Shown: piece by piece, positions 1-8,700 of the stretch
How the letters are laid out: each line of letters starts with the position of its first letter
Numbering within the stretch: position 1 is the first letter of the stretch
DNA from: Caulobacterales bacterium
Lineage (GTDB): Bacteria; Pseudomonadota; Alphaproteobacteria; Caulobacterales; Caulobacteraceae
Reading direction: 5' to 3'
DNA: 64,000 nt
Assembly: GCA_019510435.1 (NCBI GenBank)
Contig: JAEKKJ010000009.1
Span: 372,001-436,000, forward strand
Program-made: the position numbers and the translations under genes
The notes under the pieces: generated by a model
The model's input: only the letters and a program-made list of their open reading frames with translations
The model's database searches: none
Told to the model about the DNA's origin: nothing

Positions 1-1
1 G

Positions 2-271
2 CCGCTGGCGCCCGCCGACCCCATGGCCCGCACGGCCCAGGCCGCCGCTGCGGCCGCCGAGAGCGCCAGCCGCTCGTTCGTCGGCCAGACGGTCGCCGAG
101 ATGGAGCAGACCCTGATCATCGAGACCCTGGAACACTGCTTCGGCAACCGCACCCACGCGGCCAACATCCTGGGCATCTCGATCCGCACGCTGCGCAACA
201 AGCTGAAGGAATACACCGAGGCCGGCGTCCCGGTGCCCGCCCCGCAGATGGGCGCGGCGAGCGCGGCCTGA
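2..271 (+). CDS. flbD: FlbD-type sigma-54 flagellar regulator, C-terminal end (partial)
   Basis: Only the C-terminal part is present: the frame is open to the left edge with no stop, so the gene begins outside the window. The residues include a Fis-type helix-turn-helix (TLEHCFGNRTHAANILGISI followed by RTLRNKLKEY), the DNA-binding end of NtrC-family sigma-54 activators. The stop lies 5 nt before the ATG of flhA. In Caulobacter, FlbD sits at this place beside flhA and controls late flagellar genes while repressing an early operon. The AAA+ and receiver domains cannot be checked here. Another NtrC-family regulator is possible, but the flhA context favours FlbD. Confidence 0.85.
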   Translation, partial: PLAPADPMARTAQAAAAAAESASRSFVGQTVAEMEQTLIIETLEHCFGNRTHAANILGISIRTLRNKLKEYTEAGVPVPAPQMGAASAA

Positions 272-276
272 CCTAG

Positions 277-2370
277 ATGGCTGACACCGGCCTTCAGGCG
301 CGCCTGGGCGCGGCGCCCTCCCCGCGGGAGATCTGGGGATGGGTCGCGCGCGGCGACGTGGCCATGGCGCTGGGCGTCATCGGCATCATCGTCCTTTTGA
401 TCCTGCCGATCCCGGCCTTCATGCTGGACGGGCTGCTCTCGATCTCGATCGCCTCGGCGGTCCTGATCCTGATGACCTCGATCCTGATCAAGCGGCCGCT
501 GGAGTTCACCGCCTTCCCGACGGTGCTGCTGGTGGCGACGCTGTACCGGCTGGCGCTCAACATCGCCACGACCCGCCTGATCCTCGGCCACGGGCACGAG
601 GGCAGCCACGGCGCCGGCGCGGTGATCGAGACCTTCGGCAAGCTGATGATGGGCGGCAACTTCGCCATCGGCATCATCGTCTTCGCCATCCTGGTGGTGG
701 TGAACTTCGTGGTCATCACCAAGGGTTCGGGCCGGATCGCCGAGGTGGCGGCCCGCTTCACCCTGGACTCCATGCCCGGCAAGCAGATGGCCATCGACGC
801 CGACCTGTCGTCCGGCCTGATCGACCAAGACACCGCCAAGCTGCGCCGCAAGGAGCTGGAGCAGGAGAGCACCTTCTTCGGCGCCATGGACGGCGCCTCT
901 AAGTTCGTGCGCGGCGACGCCGTGGCGGGCCTGGTGATCCTGGGCATCAACGTGGTGGGCGGGATCATCATCGGCATGGTCCAGCACCATGTGCCGCTGG
1001 CCCAGGCCTTCTCCAGCTACACGATCATGTCGATCGGCGACGGCCTGGTCTCCCAGATCCCGGCCCTGATCATCTCGATCGCCGCGGGCTTCCTGGTCTC
1101 CAAGGCCGGCGTCGAGGGCTCGGCCGACAAGGCCCTGGTGACCCAGCTGGCCACCAACCCGATCAGCCTGGGCATGGTCTCGGCCGCGGCGGGCGTGCTG
1201 GCGATCATCCCGGGCATGCCGATCATCCCGTTCGCGGCCCTGTCGCTCGGGGCCGGCGCCCTGGCGTGGCGCCGCTCGCAGCAAGCGGCCGAGCCGGTGG
1301 TGGAGATCGCTCCCGTCGCTTCGGCCGAGCCTGAGGACGAGCCGATCGCCCAGACCCTGGCCATCGACGAGATCAAGATCGAGCTGGGCTATGGCCTGCT
1401 GCCGCTGATCAACGACCTGGAGGGCCGCCGCCTCACCGACCAGATCAAGGCCCTGCGCCGCACCCTCGCCGCCGACTTCGGCTTCGTGATGCCCAGCGTG
1501 CGGATCCTCGACAACATGCGCCTGCCCTCCCAGGGCTATGCCCTGCGCATCAAGGAGATGGAGGCCGGCGCCGGCGAGGTGCGGATCGGCTACCTGATGG
1601 CCATGGACCCGCGCGGCGGCCAGGTGGAGCTGCCCGGCGAGCACGTGAAGGAGCCGGCGTTCGGCCTGCCCGCCACCTGGATCGACGACCAGCTGCGCGA
1701 GGAAGCCAGCTTCCGCGGCTACACGATCGTGGACCCTGCCACGGTGCTGACCACGCACCTCACCGAGATCCTCAAGGACAACATGCCGGACCTCTTGACC
1801 TATGCCGAGGTCCAGAAGCTGATCAAGGACCTGCCGGCCGAGCAGAAGAAGCTGGCCGAGGACCTGATCCCCAGCGTCGTCTCGGCCGCCACCGTCCAGC
1901 GGGTGCTGCAGGCGCTGCTGCGCGAACGGGTCTCGATCCGCGACCTGCCCGCCATCCTGGAAGGGATCGGCGAGGCCGCGCCGCACACCGCCTCCATCAC
2001 CCTCCTGGTCGAGCAGGTGCGCGCGCGCCTGGCCCGCCAGCTCTGCTACGCCTACCGCGGCGACGACGGCGCCCTGCCGATCGTCACCCTCTCGGCCGAG
2101 TGGGAGAACGCCTTCGCCGACGCCCTGGTGGGCACGGGCGACGACAAGCAACTGGCCCTGGCCCCCTCGCGCCTGCAGGAATTCATCCGCGGCGTGCGCG
2201 AGACGTTCGAGCGCGCCGGCATGGCCGGCGACAGCCCGGTGCTCCTCACCAGCCCCACCGTGCGGCCCTATGTACGCTCGATCATCGAGCGGTTCCGCGG
2301 CCAGACCTCGGTGATGAGCCAGAACGAGATCCACCCCAAGGCGCGGCTCAAGACCGTCGGGTCGATCTAG
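277..2370 (+). CDS. flhA: Flagellar biosynthesis protein FlhA
   Basis: This is the export-gate membrane protein of the flagellar type III secretion apparatus, 697 aa, the usual family length. The N-terminal third is strongly hydrophobic with several transmembrane segments (from about residue 27). The FHIPEP-family signature LYRLALNIATTRLIL lies near residues 89-103. A soluble cytoplasmic domain follows a linker around residue 350 and extends to the C terminus; in the family it docks chaperone-substrate complexes and FliI/FliH/FliJ. It starts at an ATG 5 nt after the flbD stop, so the two are probably co-transcribed. FliI and FliJ are encoded 4.5 kb away on the other strand. Confidence 0.97.
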   Translation: MADTGLQARLGAAPSPREIWGWVARGDVAMALGVIGIIVLLILPIPAFMLDGLLSISIASAVLILMTSILIKRPLEFTAFPTVLLVATLYRLALNIATTRLILGHGHEGSHGAGAVIETFGKLMMGGNFAIGIIVFAILVVVNFVVITKGSGRIAEVAARFTLDSMPGKQMAIDADLSSGLIDQDTAKLRRKELEQESTFFGAMDGASKFVRGDAVAGLVILGINVVGGIIIGMVQHHVPLAQAFSSYTIMSIGDGLVSQIPALIISIAAGFLVSKAGVEGSADKALVTQLATNPISLGMVSAAAGVLAIIPGMPIIPFAALSLGAGALAWRRSQQAAEPVVEIAPVASAEPEDEPIAQTLAIDEIKIELGYGLLPLINDLEGRRLTDQIKALRRTLAADFGFVMPSVRILDNMRLPSQGYALRIKEMEAGAGEVRIGYLMAMDPRGGQVELPGEHVKEPAFGLPATWIDDQLREEASFRGYTIVDPATVLTTHLTEILKDNMPDLLTYAEVQKLIKDLPAEQKKLAEDLIPSVVSAATVQRVLQALLRERVSIRDLPAILEGIGEAAPHTASITLLVEQVRARLARQLCYAYRGDDGALPIVTLSAEWENAFADALVGTGDDKQLALAPSRLQEFIRGVRETFERAGMAGDSPVLLTSPTVRPYVRSIIERFRGQTSVMSQNEIHPKARLKTVGSI

Positions 2371-2393
2371 CGGCCGTCGAAAGCCGTCCGATC

Positions 2394-2460
2394 TTCATCT
2401 CAGATGAATCGCTTGAACGATCGTTCAAGCTGTGCTTTTGTCTGGGTTGAACGATCAACC
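2394..2460. promoter_or_regulatory. Three consecutive palindromes, candidate TetR operator region
   Basis: Directly upstream of the TetR gene lie three inverted repeats: TTCATCT-C-AGATGAA (2394-2408), the perfect 20-bp palindrome GCTTGAACGATCGTTCAAGC (2411-2430), and GGTTGA-ACGA-TCAACC (2445-2460). The last two share the core TTGAACGATC. TetR-family repressors typically bind 14-20 bp palindromes and regulate their own operon, so the second and third sites are probable operators for the TetR protein starting at 2478. The first has a different sequence. None has a T-tract, so a terminator for flhA is less likely. Confidence 0.7.
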
Positions 2461-2477
2461 AAGAGCCTCTACGCCGT

Positions 2478-3110
2478 ATGGACGAGCTGCCCACCCGTGA
2501 CCGGCTGATCTTCGCGGCGATGAAGCTGTTCGGGGAGAAGGGCTACCTCTCCACCTCGGTGCAGGACATCCTGCGCGAGGCGGGCGCCAACGCCGGCAGC
2601 CTCTACCACGCCTTCCCCACCAAGCAGGACGTGCTGCTGGCCGTCCTCGACCTCTACCGCCAGGGGATCGCGCCGATGCTGCTGGCCCCGGCGTGGGAGG
2701 GCGTCGAGGACCCGATCGAGCGGGTGTTCGCCCTGCTCGGCGCCTACCGAACCCGGCTGGAGATCACCGACTGCCTCTACGGCTGCCCCATCGGCTCCAT
2801 CGCCCTGGAGCTGCATGAGCCCGACCCGCCGGTGCGCGACCTGTTGTCGGTGAACTTCGACGGCTGGGTCGACCATGTGGAGGCCTGTTTCGTGGCCGCG
2901 GGCGAACGGCTGCCGGCCGATCTGGACCGGCGCCAGCTGGCCGTCATGACCCTGACCATCATGGAGGGAGGCGTGATGCAGTCGCGCACCCACCGCACAT
3001 TGCAAGCCTTCGACCAGTCGGTCGCGGGCCTGCGCGACTACATCGACCGGCTGGAACGGGCCGCCGCGGTCGAACGGCATCAGAACACTGCCCACGGGAG
3101 ACCATCATGA
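2478..3110 (+). CDS. TetR/AcrR family transcriptional regulator
   Basis: A 210-aa protein of typical TetR length. Residues 1-55 carry the DNA-binding domain (RDRLIFAAMKLFGEKGYLST, then QDILREAGANAGSLYHAF, the recognition helix with the usual LYHxF ending). The rest is a helical ligand-binding domain without an assignable ligand; it contains two Cys residues near residues 96-102 (TDCLYGCPIG). It starts at ATG 2478, 18 nt after the last of three palindromes. Its stop overlaps the next gene by 4 nt, so it heads an operon with an SRPBCC protein and a small membrane protein, which it probably autoregulates. Confidence 0.9.
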   Translation: MDELPTRDRLIFAAMKLFGEKGYLSTSVQDILREAGANAGSLYHAFPTKQDVLLAVLDLYRQGIAPMLLAPAWEGVEDPIERVFALLGAYRTRLEITDCLYGCPIGSIALELHEPDPPVRDLLSVNFDGWVDHVEACFVAAGERLPADLDRRQLAVMTLTIMEGGVMQSRTHRTLQAFDQSVAGLRDYIDRLERAAAVERHQNTAHGRPS

Positions 3111-3751
3111 AGGCCATAGCCGTCGCCGCCGCTTCGCTGCTGGCGCTCGCCGCGGGCGCCGCCCGGGCGGCCGAGCCCTCCATCAAGGACTACCCGGACG
3201 TCACCGACACCTCCTTCGTCGAAGCCAACGGCGACAAGGTGCTGCAGCTGTCGATCGTCATCCCGGCCGCGCGCCAGGCCGTGTGGGAGCAGGTCACCAC
3301 CACCGCCGGCTATGTCCGCTGGGCGACCCCGATGGCGAGGATCGACTTCGGCCTCGGCGGCATGATCGAGGCCAGCTACGACTCCCACGCCAAGATCGGC
3401 GATCCGGACAACATCAAGAACCGGATCGTCGCCTACGTCCCCGGCCGCTGGATGGCGATCCAGAACGCCCAGGCGCCCGCCGACCTCCCCAACCGCGACG
3501 CCTTCCGCGAGATCGTGACCATGATGGAGTTCGAGGACAGTGGGACAGGCGCCACCAAGGTCACGCTCACCGCGGTCGGCTACCGGCCGACGCCGGCCTT
3601 CGACGACCTCTACACGCACTTCGGCTGGGGCGACGCCTACACCCTGGCCAAGCTGAAGTTGAGCTTCACGAAGGGCCCGATCGACTGGAAGGCCGCCGAA
3701 GCACGCGCCCAGGCCCAGGCGGCGGCCGACAAGGTGCAGGGGAAGAAGTGA
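3107..3751 (+). CDS. Exported SRPBCC-family (START-like) protein
   Basis: 214 aa beginning with a clear signal peptide (MKAIAVAAASLLALAAGAARA, predicted cleavage after ARA). The mature part has the SRPBCC/polyketide-cyclase-like pattern: a first beta strand (VLQLSIVIPA), a VWEQVTTTAGYVRW segment, and a long C-terminal helix, which together form a hydrophobic cavity in known members. The ligand is not predictable. The ATG overlaps the TetR stop (ATGA), indicating translational coupling and shared control by TetR. The export signal is unusual because many SRPBCC proteins are cytoplasmic. It probably works in the periplasm with the membrane protein encoded 1 nt downstream. Confidence 0.75.
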   Translation: MKAIAVAAASLLALAAGAARAAEPSIKDYPDVTDTSFVEANGDKVLQLSIVIPAARQAVWEQVTTTAGYVRWATPMARIDFGLGGMIEASYDSHAKIGDPDNIKNRIVAYVPGRWMAIQNAQAPADLPNRDAFREIVTMMEFEDSGTGATKVTLTAVGYRPTPAFDDLYTHFGWGDAYTLAKLKLSFTKGPIDWKAAEARAQAQAAADKVQGKK

Positions 3752-3752
3752 G

Positions 3753-4091
3753 ATGAACCCCGCCCTCCTGCCCGCCGCGGCCGCCGGCCTCTCAGCCCAA
3801 CTCGCCATGGTGATCGCGGGCCACTACCTGCCCTTCGTCCGGGACAACCTCTTCGCCGTGGGCGGCATGGCGATCTCCCTGGCCGCCGGCCTGTGGTTCG
3901 CGCGCACGGCGCACGCCGGCTGGCCGCCCAGCCTGCTCGGGGGCCTGGTCGCCGGCGGGGCCTGCGCCCTGCTGGGCATCGCGGTTTCCGTGGCCTTGAA
4001 GGACACCGCGGCCCAGATCCTCTTCGTCGGCACGCTGGGGTCGGCCGTGGCGGGGCTGGTCGGCGGCGCCGTCGGCAAGCTGCTGGCTTAG
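3753..4091 (+). CDS. Small hydrophobic membrane protein of unknown function
   Basis: 112 aa, almost entirely hydrophobic, with about four transmembrane segments (around residues 5-24, 30-48, 58-80 and 86-110) and glycine/alanine-rich helices. I do not recognise a family. It starts 1 nt after the SRPBCC stop, so it is the third gene of the TetR-controlled operon and is probably co-expressed with the exported SRPBCC protein. No enzymatic motif is visible; a role as membrane anchor or small channel would be speculation. Confidence 0.65.
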   Translation: MNPALLPAAAAGLSAQLAMVIAGHYLPFVRDNLFAVGGMAISLAAGLWFARTAHAGWPPSLLGGLVAGGACALLGIAVSVALKDTAAQILFVGTLGSAVAGLVGGAVGKLLA

Positions 4092-4185
4092 GCGGACATT
4101 CTGCGCCGTTGCAGCCGGCGGCCCCGGCTGATAGCGGTTCGAGCCGGAAGAGGGCCCCACCCTCATTTTGAGTCTCGGATTTCGG

Positions 4186-4548
4186 ATGCGGCGACCTCTT
4201 CAGCGGCCTGAGGGTTCGGGCGGACAGTTCCTCTGGGACCTGCTCACCTTCGAGCGGTTGATCGCCGGGACCGTGGTGCACCTCGTCTACTGGGCTGGAC
4301 TCGGCATCATTGGCGTCATGGCCTTCGGCGTGCTGGGCGCGACCATTGGCGTCGCGATCCGCGAAGGCACCATCATGGGCGTGCTGCTGGCCCTGGGCGT
4401 GCTGGCGATCGGCGTCCTGGGCGTCGGCGCCGCGGCCCTGCTGTGGCGCGCCTTCTGCGAGTTCTACGTGACCATCTTCAAGATCAGCGAGGACCTCGCC
4501 GTCCTGCGCCAGGACGTCGAGGCCGAACGCACCCGCCAGGGTCGCTGA
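4186..4548 (+). CDS. DUF4282 domain membrane protein
   Basis: About 120 aa. After a short polar N terminus comes FLWDLLTFERLIAGTVVHLV, which matches the start of DUF4282 proteins (a region containing FxxFITPxI in other members). Two transmembrane segments follow (about residues 22-50 and 62-92), then RAFCEFYVTIFKISEDLAVL and a charged tail, also typical of DUF4282. The function is unknown. I place the start at ATG 4186; an in-frame TTG at 4168 would add six residues, and neither has a strong ribosome binding site. The next gene is convergent. Confidence 0.7.
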   Translation: MRRPLQRPEGSGGQFLWDLLTFERLIAGTVVHLVYWAGLGIIGVMAFGVLGATIGVAIREGTIMGVLLALGVLAIGVLGVGAAALLWRAFCEFYVTIFKISEDLAVLRQDVEAERTRQGR

Positions 4549-4554
4549 TCCGAC

Positions 4555-5484
4555 TTAGCCGCCGGGCGCCAGGTGCGGCAGCCTGGCCCACACCCGCGCA
4601 TCGTGCGCCGGCACCACGATCAGATCGGGCAGCGTCTGCTTGGCGGCGTGAAGCTGCCGCAGCGTCTGCCACGTCGCCGCAGGATCCTTGTCCACGAAAC
4701 GGGTCAGCAGCGGCTTCTGCGCCGGTAGCTCGACACCTTCGGACTGCCAGGCGGCGTCGCCGATGAGGGCGTAGCGCTTGCCGTCCGAGGTGTTGACGAA
4801 GGCGACGATGGAGCCCGGCGTGTGGCCCGGCGCGGGCACAAGCACCACGCTGCCGTCCTTGAACACGTCCCAGCTGCGGGCAAAGCCCAGGTAGGGCCCA
4901 TCGGGGAAGTCATAGGCGTGGTACGCGGCCAGGCCGATCCGCCGCGCGAGTTCGGCGTCGCTGTCGCCGCTGCGGATGAAGCCCATTTCCGCGCCGCTCA
5001 CCCAGACCGGCACGCCCGGCAGGTCCGCCACCCCGCTCACATGGTCCCAATGGGCGTGGGTCAGGACCACGGCGGTCAGGCTCGAGGCTGGAACGCCCGC
5101 GGCCGCGAGCTGGGCGGCGACCGTCTCGTCCAGATGGGGCTTGGCCGCCAGCTGCATGAGCTTGGGCGCAGTCTTGAAGTGCTCGGCCAGGTCATGGCCG
5201 TAGCCCGCATCGAACAGCAGCCGCCCCTTGGGGTGCTGCACCAGGATGGCGCCGGCGACGAAGGTCCGCATGTCGTCTGAGCGGCCCCCCTCGTACGCCA
5301 TCGCAGCCGTGGCGTGGGTGGAGCCCGAGGCGATGGCGGTCAGGGTCGTCCCGGCAGGCGGATGGGGCTCCGGCGGCGCGGCCGGCGGGGCCAGCTGGGC
5401 GGCAGCCGGCGGCGCAGCGCAGCCGGCGATGGCGAGGGCGGCGCACAACGCCGACAGGGTGAGCAGGTTCTGGGATCGGGGCAT
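4555..5484 (-). CDS. Metallo-beta-lactamase-fold hydrolase, predicted lipoprotein
   Basis: 309 aa. The N terminus is a lipoprotein signal peptide with lipobox LAIAGC (Cys22), followed by a Pro/Ala-rich linker. The catalytic domain carries the zinc motif HAHWDH (residues 143-148) and later PGHTPGS and IGDAAWQ, which supply further metal ligands in this fold. The overall form resembles lactonase-like/AttM-type hydrolases, but the substrate cannot be assigned. It is probably tethered to a membrane on the periplasmic side. It is divergent from a LysR regulator at 5571 with an 86-bp shared promoter region, so that regulator probably controls it. Confidence 0.85.
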   Translation of the reverse strand: MPRSQNLLTLSALCAALAIAGCAAPPAAAQLAPPAAPPEPHPPAGTTLTAIASGSTHATAAMAYEGGRSDDMRTFVAGAILVQHPKGRLLFDAGYGHDLAEHFKTAPKLMQLAAKPHLDETVAAQLAAAGVPASSLTAVVLTHAHWDHVSGVADLPGVPVWVSGAEMGFIRSGDSDAELARRIGLAAYHAYDFPDGPYLGFARSWDVFKDGSVVLVPAPGHTPGSIVAFVNTSDGKRYALIGDAAWQSEGVELPAQKPLLTRFVDKDPAATWQTLRQLHAAKQTLPDLIVVPAHDARVWARLPHLAPGG

Positions 5485-5521
5485 GGTCTTCTCCTTCGAA
5501 GCCCGACCATTGCGCGTGCCG

Positions 5522-5540
5522 CATACCCAGGTAAAATATG
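5522..5540. promoter_or_regulatory. Candidate LysR-type binding site
   Basis: In the 86-bp divergent region between the metallo-hydrolase and the LysR gene there is an inverted repeat CATA-N11-TATG containing the T-N11-A pattern typical of LysR-type regulator sites. It lies about 30 bp before the LysR start and about 38 bp before the hydrolase start, a fitting position for controlling both. A second short inverted repeat, ATAGG-N5-CCTAT (5558-5572), overlaps the LysR start codon. Confidence 0.4.
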
Positions 5541-5570
5541 GACCACTGACCCCTTCTATAGGTGAGGCCT

Positions 5571-6395
5571 ATGGAACTGCGAGAGCTGCGCTACTTCCTG
5601 GCGGTCTTCGAGACCGGCAGCATCACGGCGGCCGCCCGTCGCTGCTTCATCTCGCAACCCTCGATCTCCGCCGCCATCGCGGCCCTGGAAGCCGAACTCG
5701 GCGCGGTCCTCTTCGCCCGCCACCGCAAGGGCGTCAGCCCAACCCCGGCGGCGGAGCAGCTCTATGTCCGGGCCCGGTCCCTGGTGGACGACGCCCTGGC
5801 GCTGAAGTCGATCTTCGCGGTCGAGCCGGCGGCCCAGGTCAGCGTCGGCCTGATGCGCAGCCTGGACATCCCGCGCGCCCTCGACCTCTTGAAGCCGCTG
5901 GCTCGAGAGCTGCAGCTCTCGCTGGTCGAGGCGGACGCACCCTGCGATCTGCGGATCATCGCCCGCGGAATGGCGGCGGATGACGAGGCGTTCGCGCCGC
6001 TCTGGGCCGAGCGCTACGTGGTCGCCCTGCCGCCCCAGCACGAGCTTCGTTTCAAGCCCTCGCTGGTGCTGGCGGACCTCAAGGGCCAGCGGATGGTGGC
6101 GCGCTGCAACTGCGAGAACGCCCAGGCGACCGCCGACCTCGGCTTTCGGCCCGAGATCGCCGCGGTCGCCACAACGGAGGAGTGGGCGATCGCCCTGGTG
6201 GAAGCCGGCGTCGGTCTCACCGTCATTCCCGAGGGCGCCGCGCCGGCGAACACCCGGGTGGAGTTGCGCCCGCTGGCCGATCTCAACCTGCAGCGGGAGG
6301 TGGGGATCGCCTACCGCCGCGCCGACGCGGCGTCACCCGCGGTCGCGGCGGCCCTGGCGCTGCTGACGCCGGGCAACGAGCGGCGGGCGGCGTAA
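5571..6395 (+). CDS. LysR family transcriptional regulator
   Basis: 274 aa. The N terminus has the LysR winged helix-turn-helix (MELRELRYFLAVFETGSITA, then ARRCFISQPSISAAIAALEAE) covering residues 1-60. The remainder is the periplasmic-binding-protein-like effector domain, slightly shorter than usual. I chose ATG 5571, where LysR homology begins; an in-frame GTG at 5562 would add three residues. It is transcribed divergently from the metallo-hydrolase, the usual arrangement for a LysR regulator and its target. The effector is unknown. Confidence 0.9.
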   Translation: MELRELRYFLAVFETGSITAAARRCFISQPSISAAIAALEAELGAVLFARHRKGVSPTPAAEQLYVRARSLVDDALALKSIFAVEPAAQVSVGLMRSLDIPRALDLLKPLARELQLSLVEADAPCDLRIIARGMAADDEAFAPLWAERYVVALPPQHELRFKPSLVLADLKGQRMVARCNCENAQATADLGFRPEIAAVATTEEWAIALVEAGVGLTVIPEGAAPANTRVELRPLADLNLQREVGIAYRRADAASPAVAAALALLTPGNERRAA

Positions 6396-6432
6396 CCCAT
6401 TCCTCCCTCTGTGGGGGCGGAACTTGCGGTCT

Positions 6433-6840
6433 CTATCCGGCTCGCTTGCGCAGGCCCAGCTCGTCCAGGGCGGCGCTTTCGCGGCGGCCCAGTTCCTTGC
6501 GCTGTTCGACCGCCAGGTTCTCGGCGATCTGCTCGTACTTCTTCTGGGTCTCGAAGGCTTCGCCCAGCGCGTCGCGCGCGCCCTGCTCCTCCACCAGGAT
6601 CACGTCGATCTCGGCCTGCACCTTGGCCTTGCGGATCTTCAGGCCCTCGAAGAACCCGGCGCGGTAGATGCCCGCGGCGGCCTCCTGGGCGGAGAACATG
6701 GCCTCCGCCTCGCCCTCGGCCTCCAGCATGGCCAGCCGCAGCTCGCAGGCGACGCGCCGGTCGACGATCTCGGCCAGGCGCTTCTGCAGCACCTCGGCCT
6801 CGTAGGTGGAAAGCTTGATGAGCGACTGGGCCCAGCTCAT
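6433..6840 (-). CDS. fliJ: Flagellar export protein FliJ
   Basis: 135 aa, almost entirely helical and charged, with heptad-like spacing through its length (for example KLSTYEAEVLQKRLAEIVDR), as expected for the coiled-coil FliJ, which sits in the FliI ATPase ring like the gamma subunit of F1. Sequence similarity in FliJ is weak in general, so the call rests on length, coiled-coil character and position: it begins 1 nt after the fliI stop on the same strand, the standard fliI-fliJ order. Confidence 0.88.
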   Translation of the reverse strand: MSWAQSLIKLSTYEAEVLQKRLAEIVDRRVACELRLAMLEAEGEAEAMFSAQEAAAGIYRAGFFEGLKIRKAKVQAEIDVILVEEQGARDALGEAFETQKKYEQIAENLAVEQRKELGRRESAALDELGLRKRAG

Positions 6841-6841
6841 G

Positions 6842-8176
6842 TCACGCGGCTCCGTTCAGGATCTGGGCGAGGCCGGCGAACGAGGCCTCCAGGCTGGTGG
6901 CGTCGTCCTTGTCCTGGCTGAGGAAGCCCTCGACGGCCGGGTTCAGGGCGATGGCCCGGTCGATCAGCGGATCGGCGCCGGCGCGATAGGCGCCGATGCG
7001 GATCAGCTCTTCCATATTGGCGTAGGCCGAGAGCGCCTCGCGCGCCTGGCGCACCACCTGGCGTTCGTCCGGCGCCTGGCAGCCCGGCATGGTCCGGCTG
7101 ATGGACTTCAGGACGTTGATCGCCGGGAAGCGGCCGCGCTCGGCGATGGCCCGCTCCATGACGATGTGGCCGTCCAGGATCCCGCGCACCGCATCGGCGA
7201 TGGGCTCGTTGTGGTCGTCGCCGTCCACCAACACGGTGAAGAGGCCGGTGATCGGCCCCGCCTTGGTGCCGTCCGGGCGGACGGGGCCCGGGCCGGCGCG
7301 CTCCAGGAGCTTGGGCAGCTCGGTGAAGACGGTGGGCGTATAGCCCTTGGTGGTCGGGGGCTCGCCGGCGGCGAGGCCGATCTCGCGCTGGGCCATGGCG
7401 AAACGGGTGACCGAGTCCATCAGGCACAGGACCTCCAGGTCCTGGTCGCGCAGGAACTCGGCGATGGCCATGGTCATGTAGGCGGCCTGGCGGCGCTTCA
7501 GGGCCGGCTCGTCGGAGGTCGCCACCACCACGATGGCGCGCTTCAGGCCCGCCTCGCCCAGGGTCTCCTCGATGAACTCGCGCACCTCGCGGCCCCGCTC
7601 GCCGATCAGGCCCACCACGACGGCGTCGCAGTCGGCGTTCTTGGCCAGCATCGAGAGCAGCACCGACTTGCCGACGCCGGAGCCGGCGAAGACGCCCAGG
7701 CGCTGGCCGCGGCAGCAGGTGGTGAAGACGTTCATGGCCCGCACGCCCAGGTCCAGCCGCTCGCCCACCCGGGCGCGGGCATGGGCCGACGGCGGCGAGG
7801 CGCGCAGCGGATAGCCGACGATGCCCTGCGGCAACGGGCCCTTGCCGTCGATCGGCTCGCCGAAGGCGTCGACGATGCGGCCGAGCCAGGCCTTGGTGGG
7901 TCGCACGGCCGAGCCCAGGGGCTGGATGCGAATCTCGGCGCCGGGGGCGACACCCTCCACGGGGCCGAACGGCATCAGGAGGGCGCGGTTTTCGCGGAAG
8001 CCCACCACCTCGGCGGCCACCGGCTTGTCGGAGAAGCGGTCGATTTCGGCGCGGGCGCCGATCGCCAGCCGCGACAGGCCGCCGCGCGCCTCGATCAGCA
8101 AGCCGTTCACCGCGGCCACGCGGCCCGACACCGTCAGGGGATCCAGCCGCTCGACCGCGGCAACCAGACTTTTCAC
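6842..8176 (-). CDS. fliI: Flagellum-specific ATPase FliI
   Basis: 444 aa, the family length. It has an N-terminal beta-barrel region, Walker A GSGVGKS at residues 165-171 and Walker B near [12 protein letters not shown] (about residue 255), the signature of the F1-beta-like secretion ATPases. It powers substrate unfolding and chaperone release at the flagellar export gate formed by FlhA. The start codon is GTG at 8176, preceded by AGGGG at a suitable distance; no in-frame ATG lies nearby. A single TTAA and a GACTC site (GANTC) occur in the 65-bp gap upstream. Operon with fliJ. Confidence 0.97.
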   Translation of the reverse strand: MKSLVAAVERLDPLTVSGRVAAVNGLLIEARGGLSRLAIGARAEIDRFSDKPVAAEVVGFRENRALLMPFGPVEGVAPGAEIRIQPLGSAVRPTKAWLGRIVDAFGEPIDGKGPLPQGIVGYPLRASPPSAHARARVGERLDLGVRAMNVFTTCCRGQRLGVFAGSGVGKSVLLSMLAKNADCDAVVVGLIGERGREVREFIEETLGEAGLKRAIVVVATSDEPALKRRQAAYMTMAIAEFLRDQDLEVLCLMDSVTRFAMAQREIGLAAGEPPTTKGYTPTVFTELPKLLERAGPGPVRPDGTKAGPITGLFTVLVDGDDHNEPIADAVRGILDGHIVMERAIAERGRFPAINVLKSISRTMPGCQAPDERQVVRQAREALSAYANMEELIRIGAYRAGADPLIDRAIALNPAVEGFLSQDKDDATSLEASFAGLAQILNGAA

Positions 8177-8241
8177 GCACGCCCCTCAGCTACGCTGCGG
8201 GTATCGCGCGCGTCGGCTTAAGGGCTGGTGAAGACTCCGGC

Positions 8242-8607
8242 CTAGTGGACCTCGGCCGGAGGGATTTTCGGCGCGGCGCCTCGACGCACGCTCTTGGCCT
8301 TGGCGACCACCGCCTCGCTCTTGGCCTTGGCCTCCTCGATCAGCTCGTGACCCTTGACGCTGGCCTGGTCGATCAGCGCCTCGCCCTTGGCGCGGGCGTC
8401 GGCGATCACTGGCGCAGCGGCGTTGGCGATCTTCTCGCGATTGCGCCAGGCCAACACGCCCGCCACCCCCACGACGGCGGCGCCGATCCAGATGAAGGGG
8501 TTTTTCGGCACGTACTTCAGCGCCGGGGCCAGGGCGCCGGCCTGCTTCATCTGGCCGCGGTTCAGCGGCAGGCGGTATTGGTCGAGGGTGTCGGGACGAT
8601 CGGTCAT
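8242..8607 (-). CDS. Single-pass membrane protein with Ala/Lys-rich helical tail
   Basis: 121 aa. A polar N terminus is followed by one transmembrane segment (about residues 38-55, PFIWIGAAVVGVAGVLAW) and then a long alanine/lysine/glutamate helix with repeated AKA, KAK and EAK units, ending in a proline-containing tail. The tail resembles DUF883/YtxH-like membrane-associated helices, but I cannot assign a family firmly. It lies upstream of fliI on the same strand (65-bp gap) and divergent from ctrA, sharing the ctrA promoter region, so its transcription could be influenced by the same sites. Confidence 0.7.
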   Translation of the reverse strand: MTDRPDTLDQYRLPLNRGQMKQAGALAPALKYVPKNPFIWIGAAVVGVAGVLAWRNREKIANAAAPVIADARAKGEALIDQASVKGHELIEEAKAKSEAVVAKAKSVRRGAAPKIPPAEVH

Positions 8608-8700
8608 GGCGGTCTCCGGGGCCCTGGCGTCGCCATCACAACCCCTTGCCCGCCAAGCTGTTCCCGCCCCCCGTTTCGGCGCCGCGGTCCAATCACAAAA

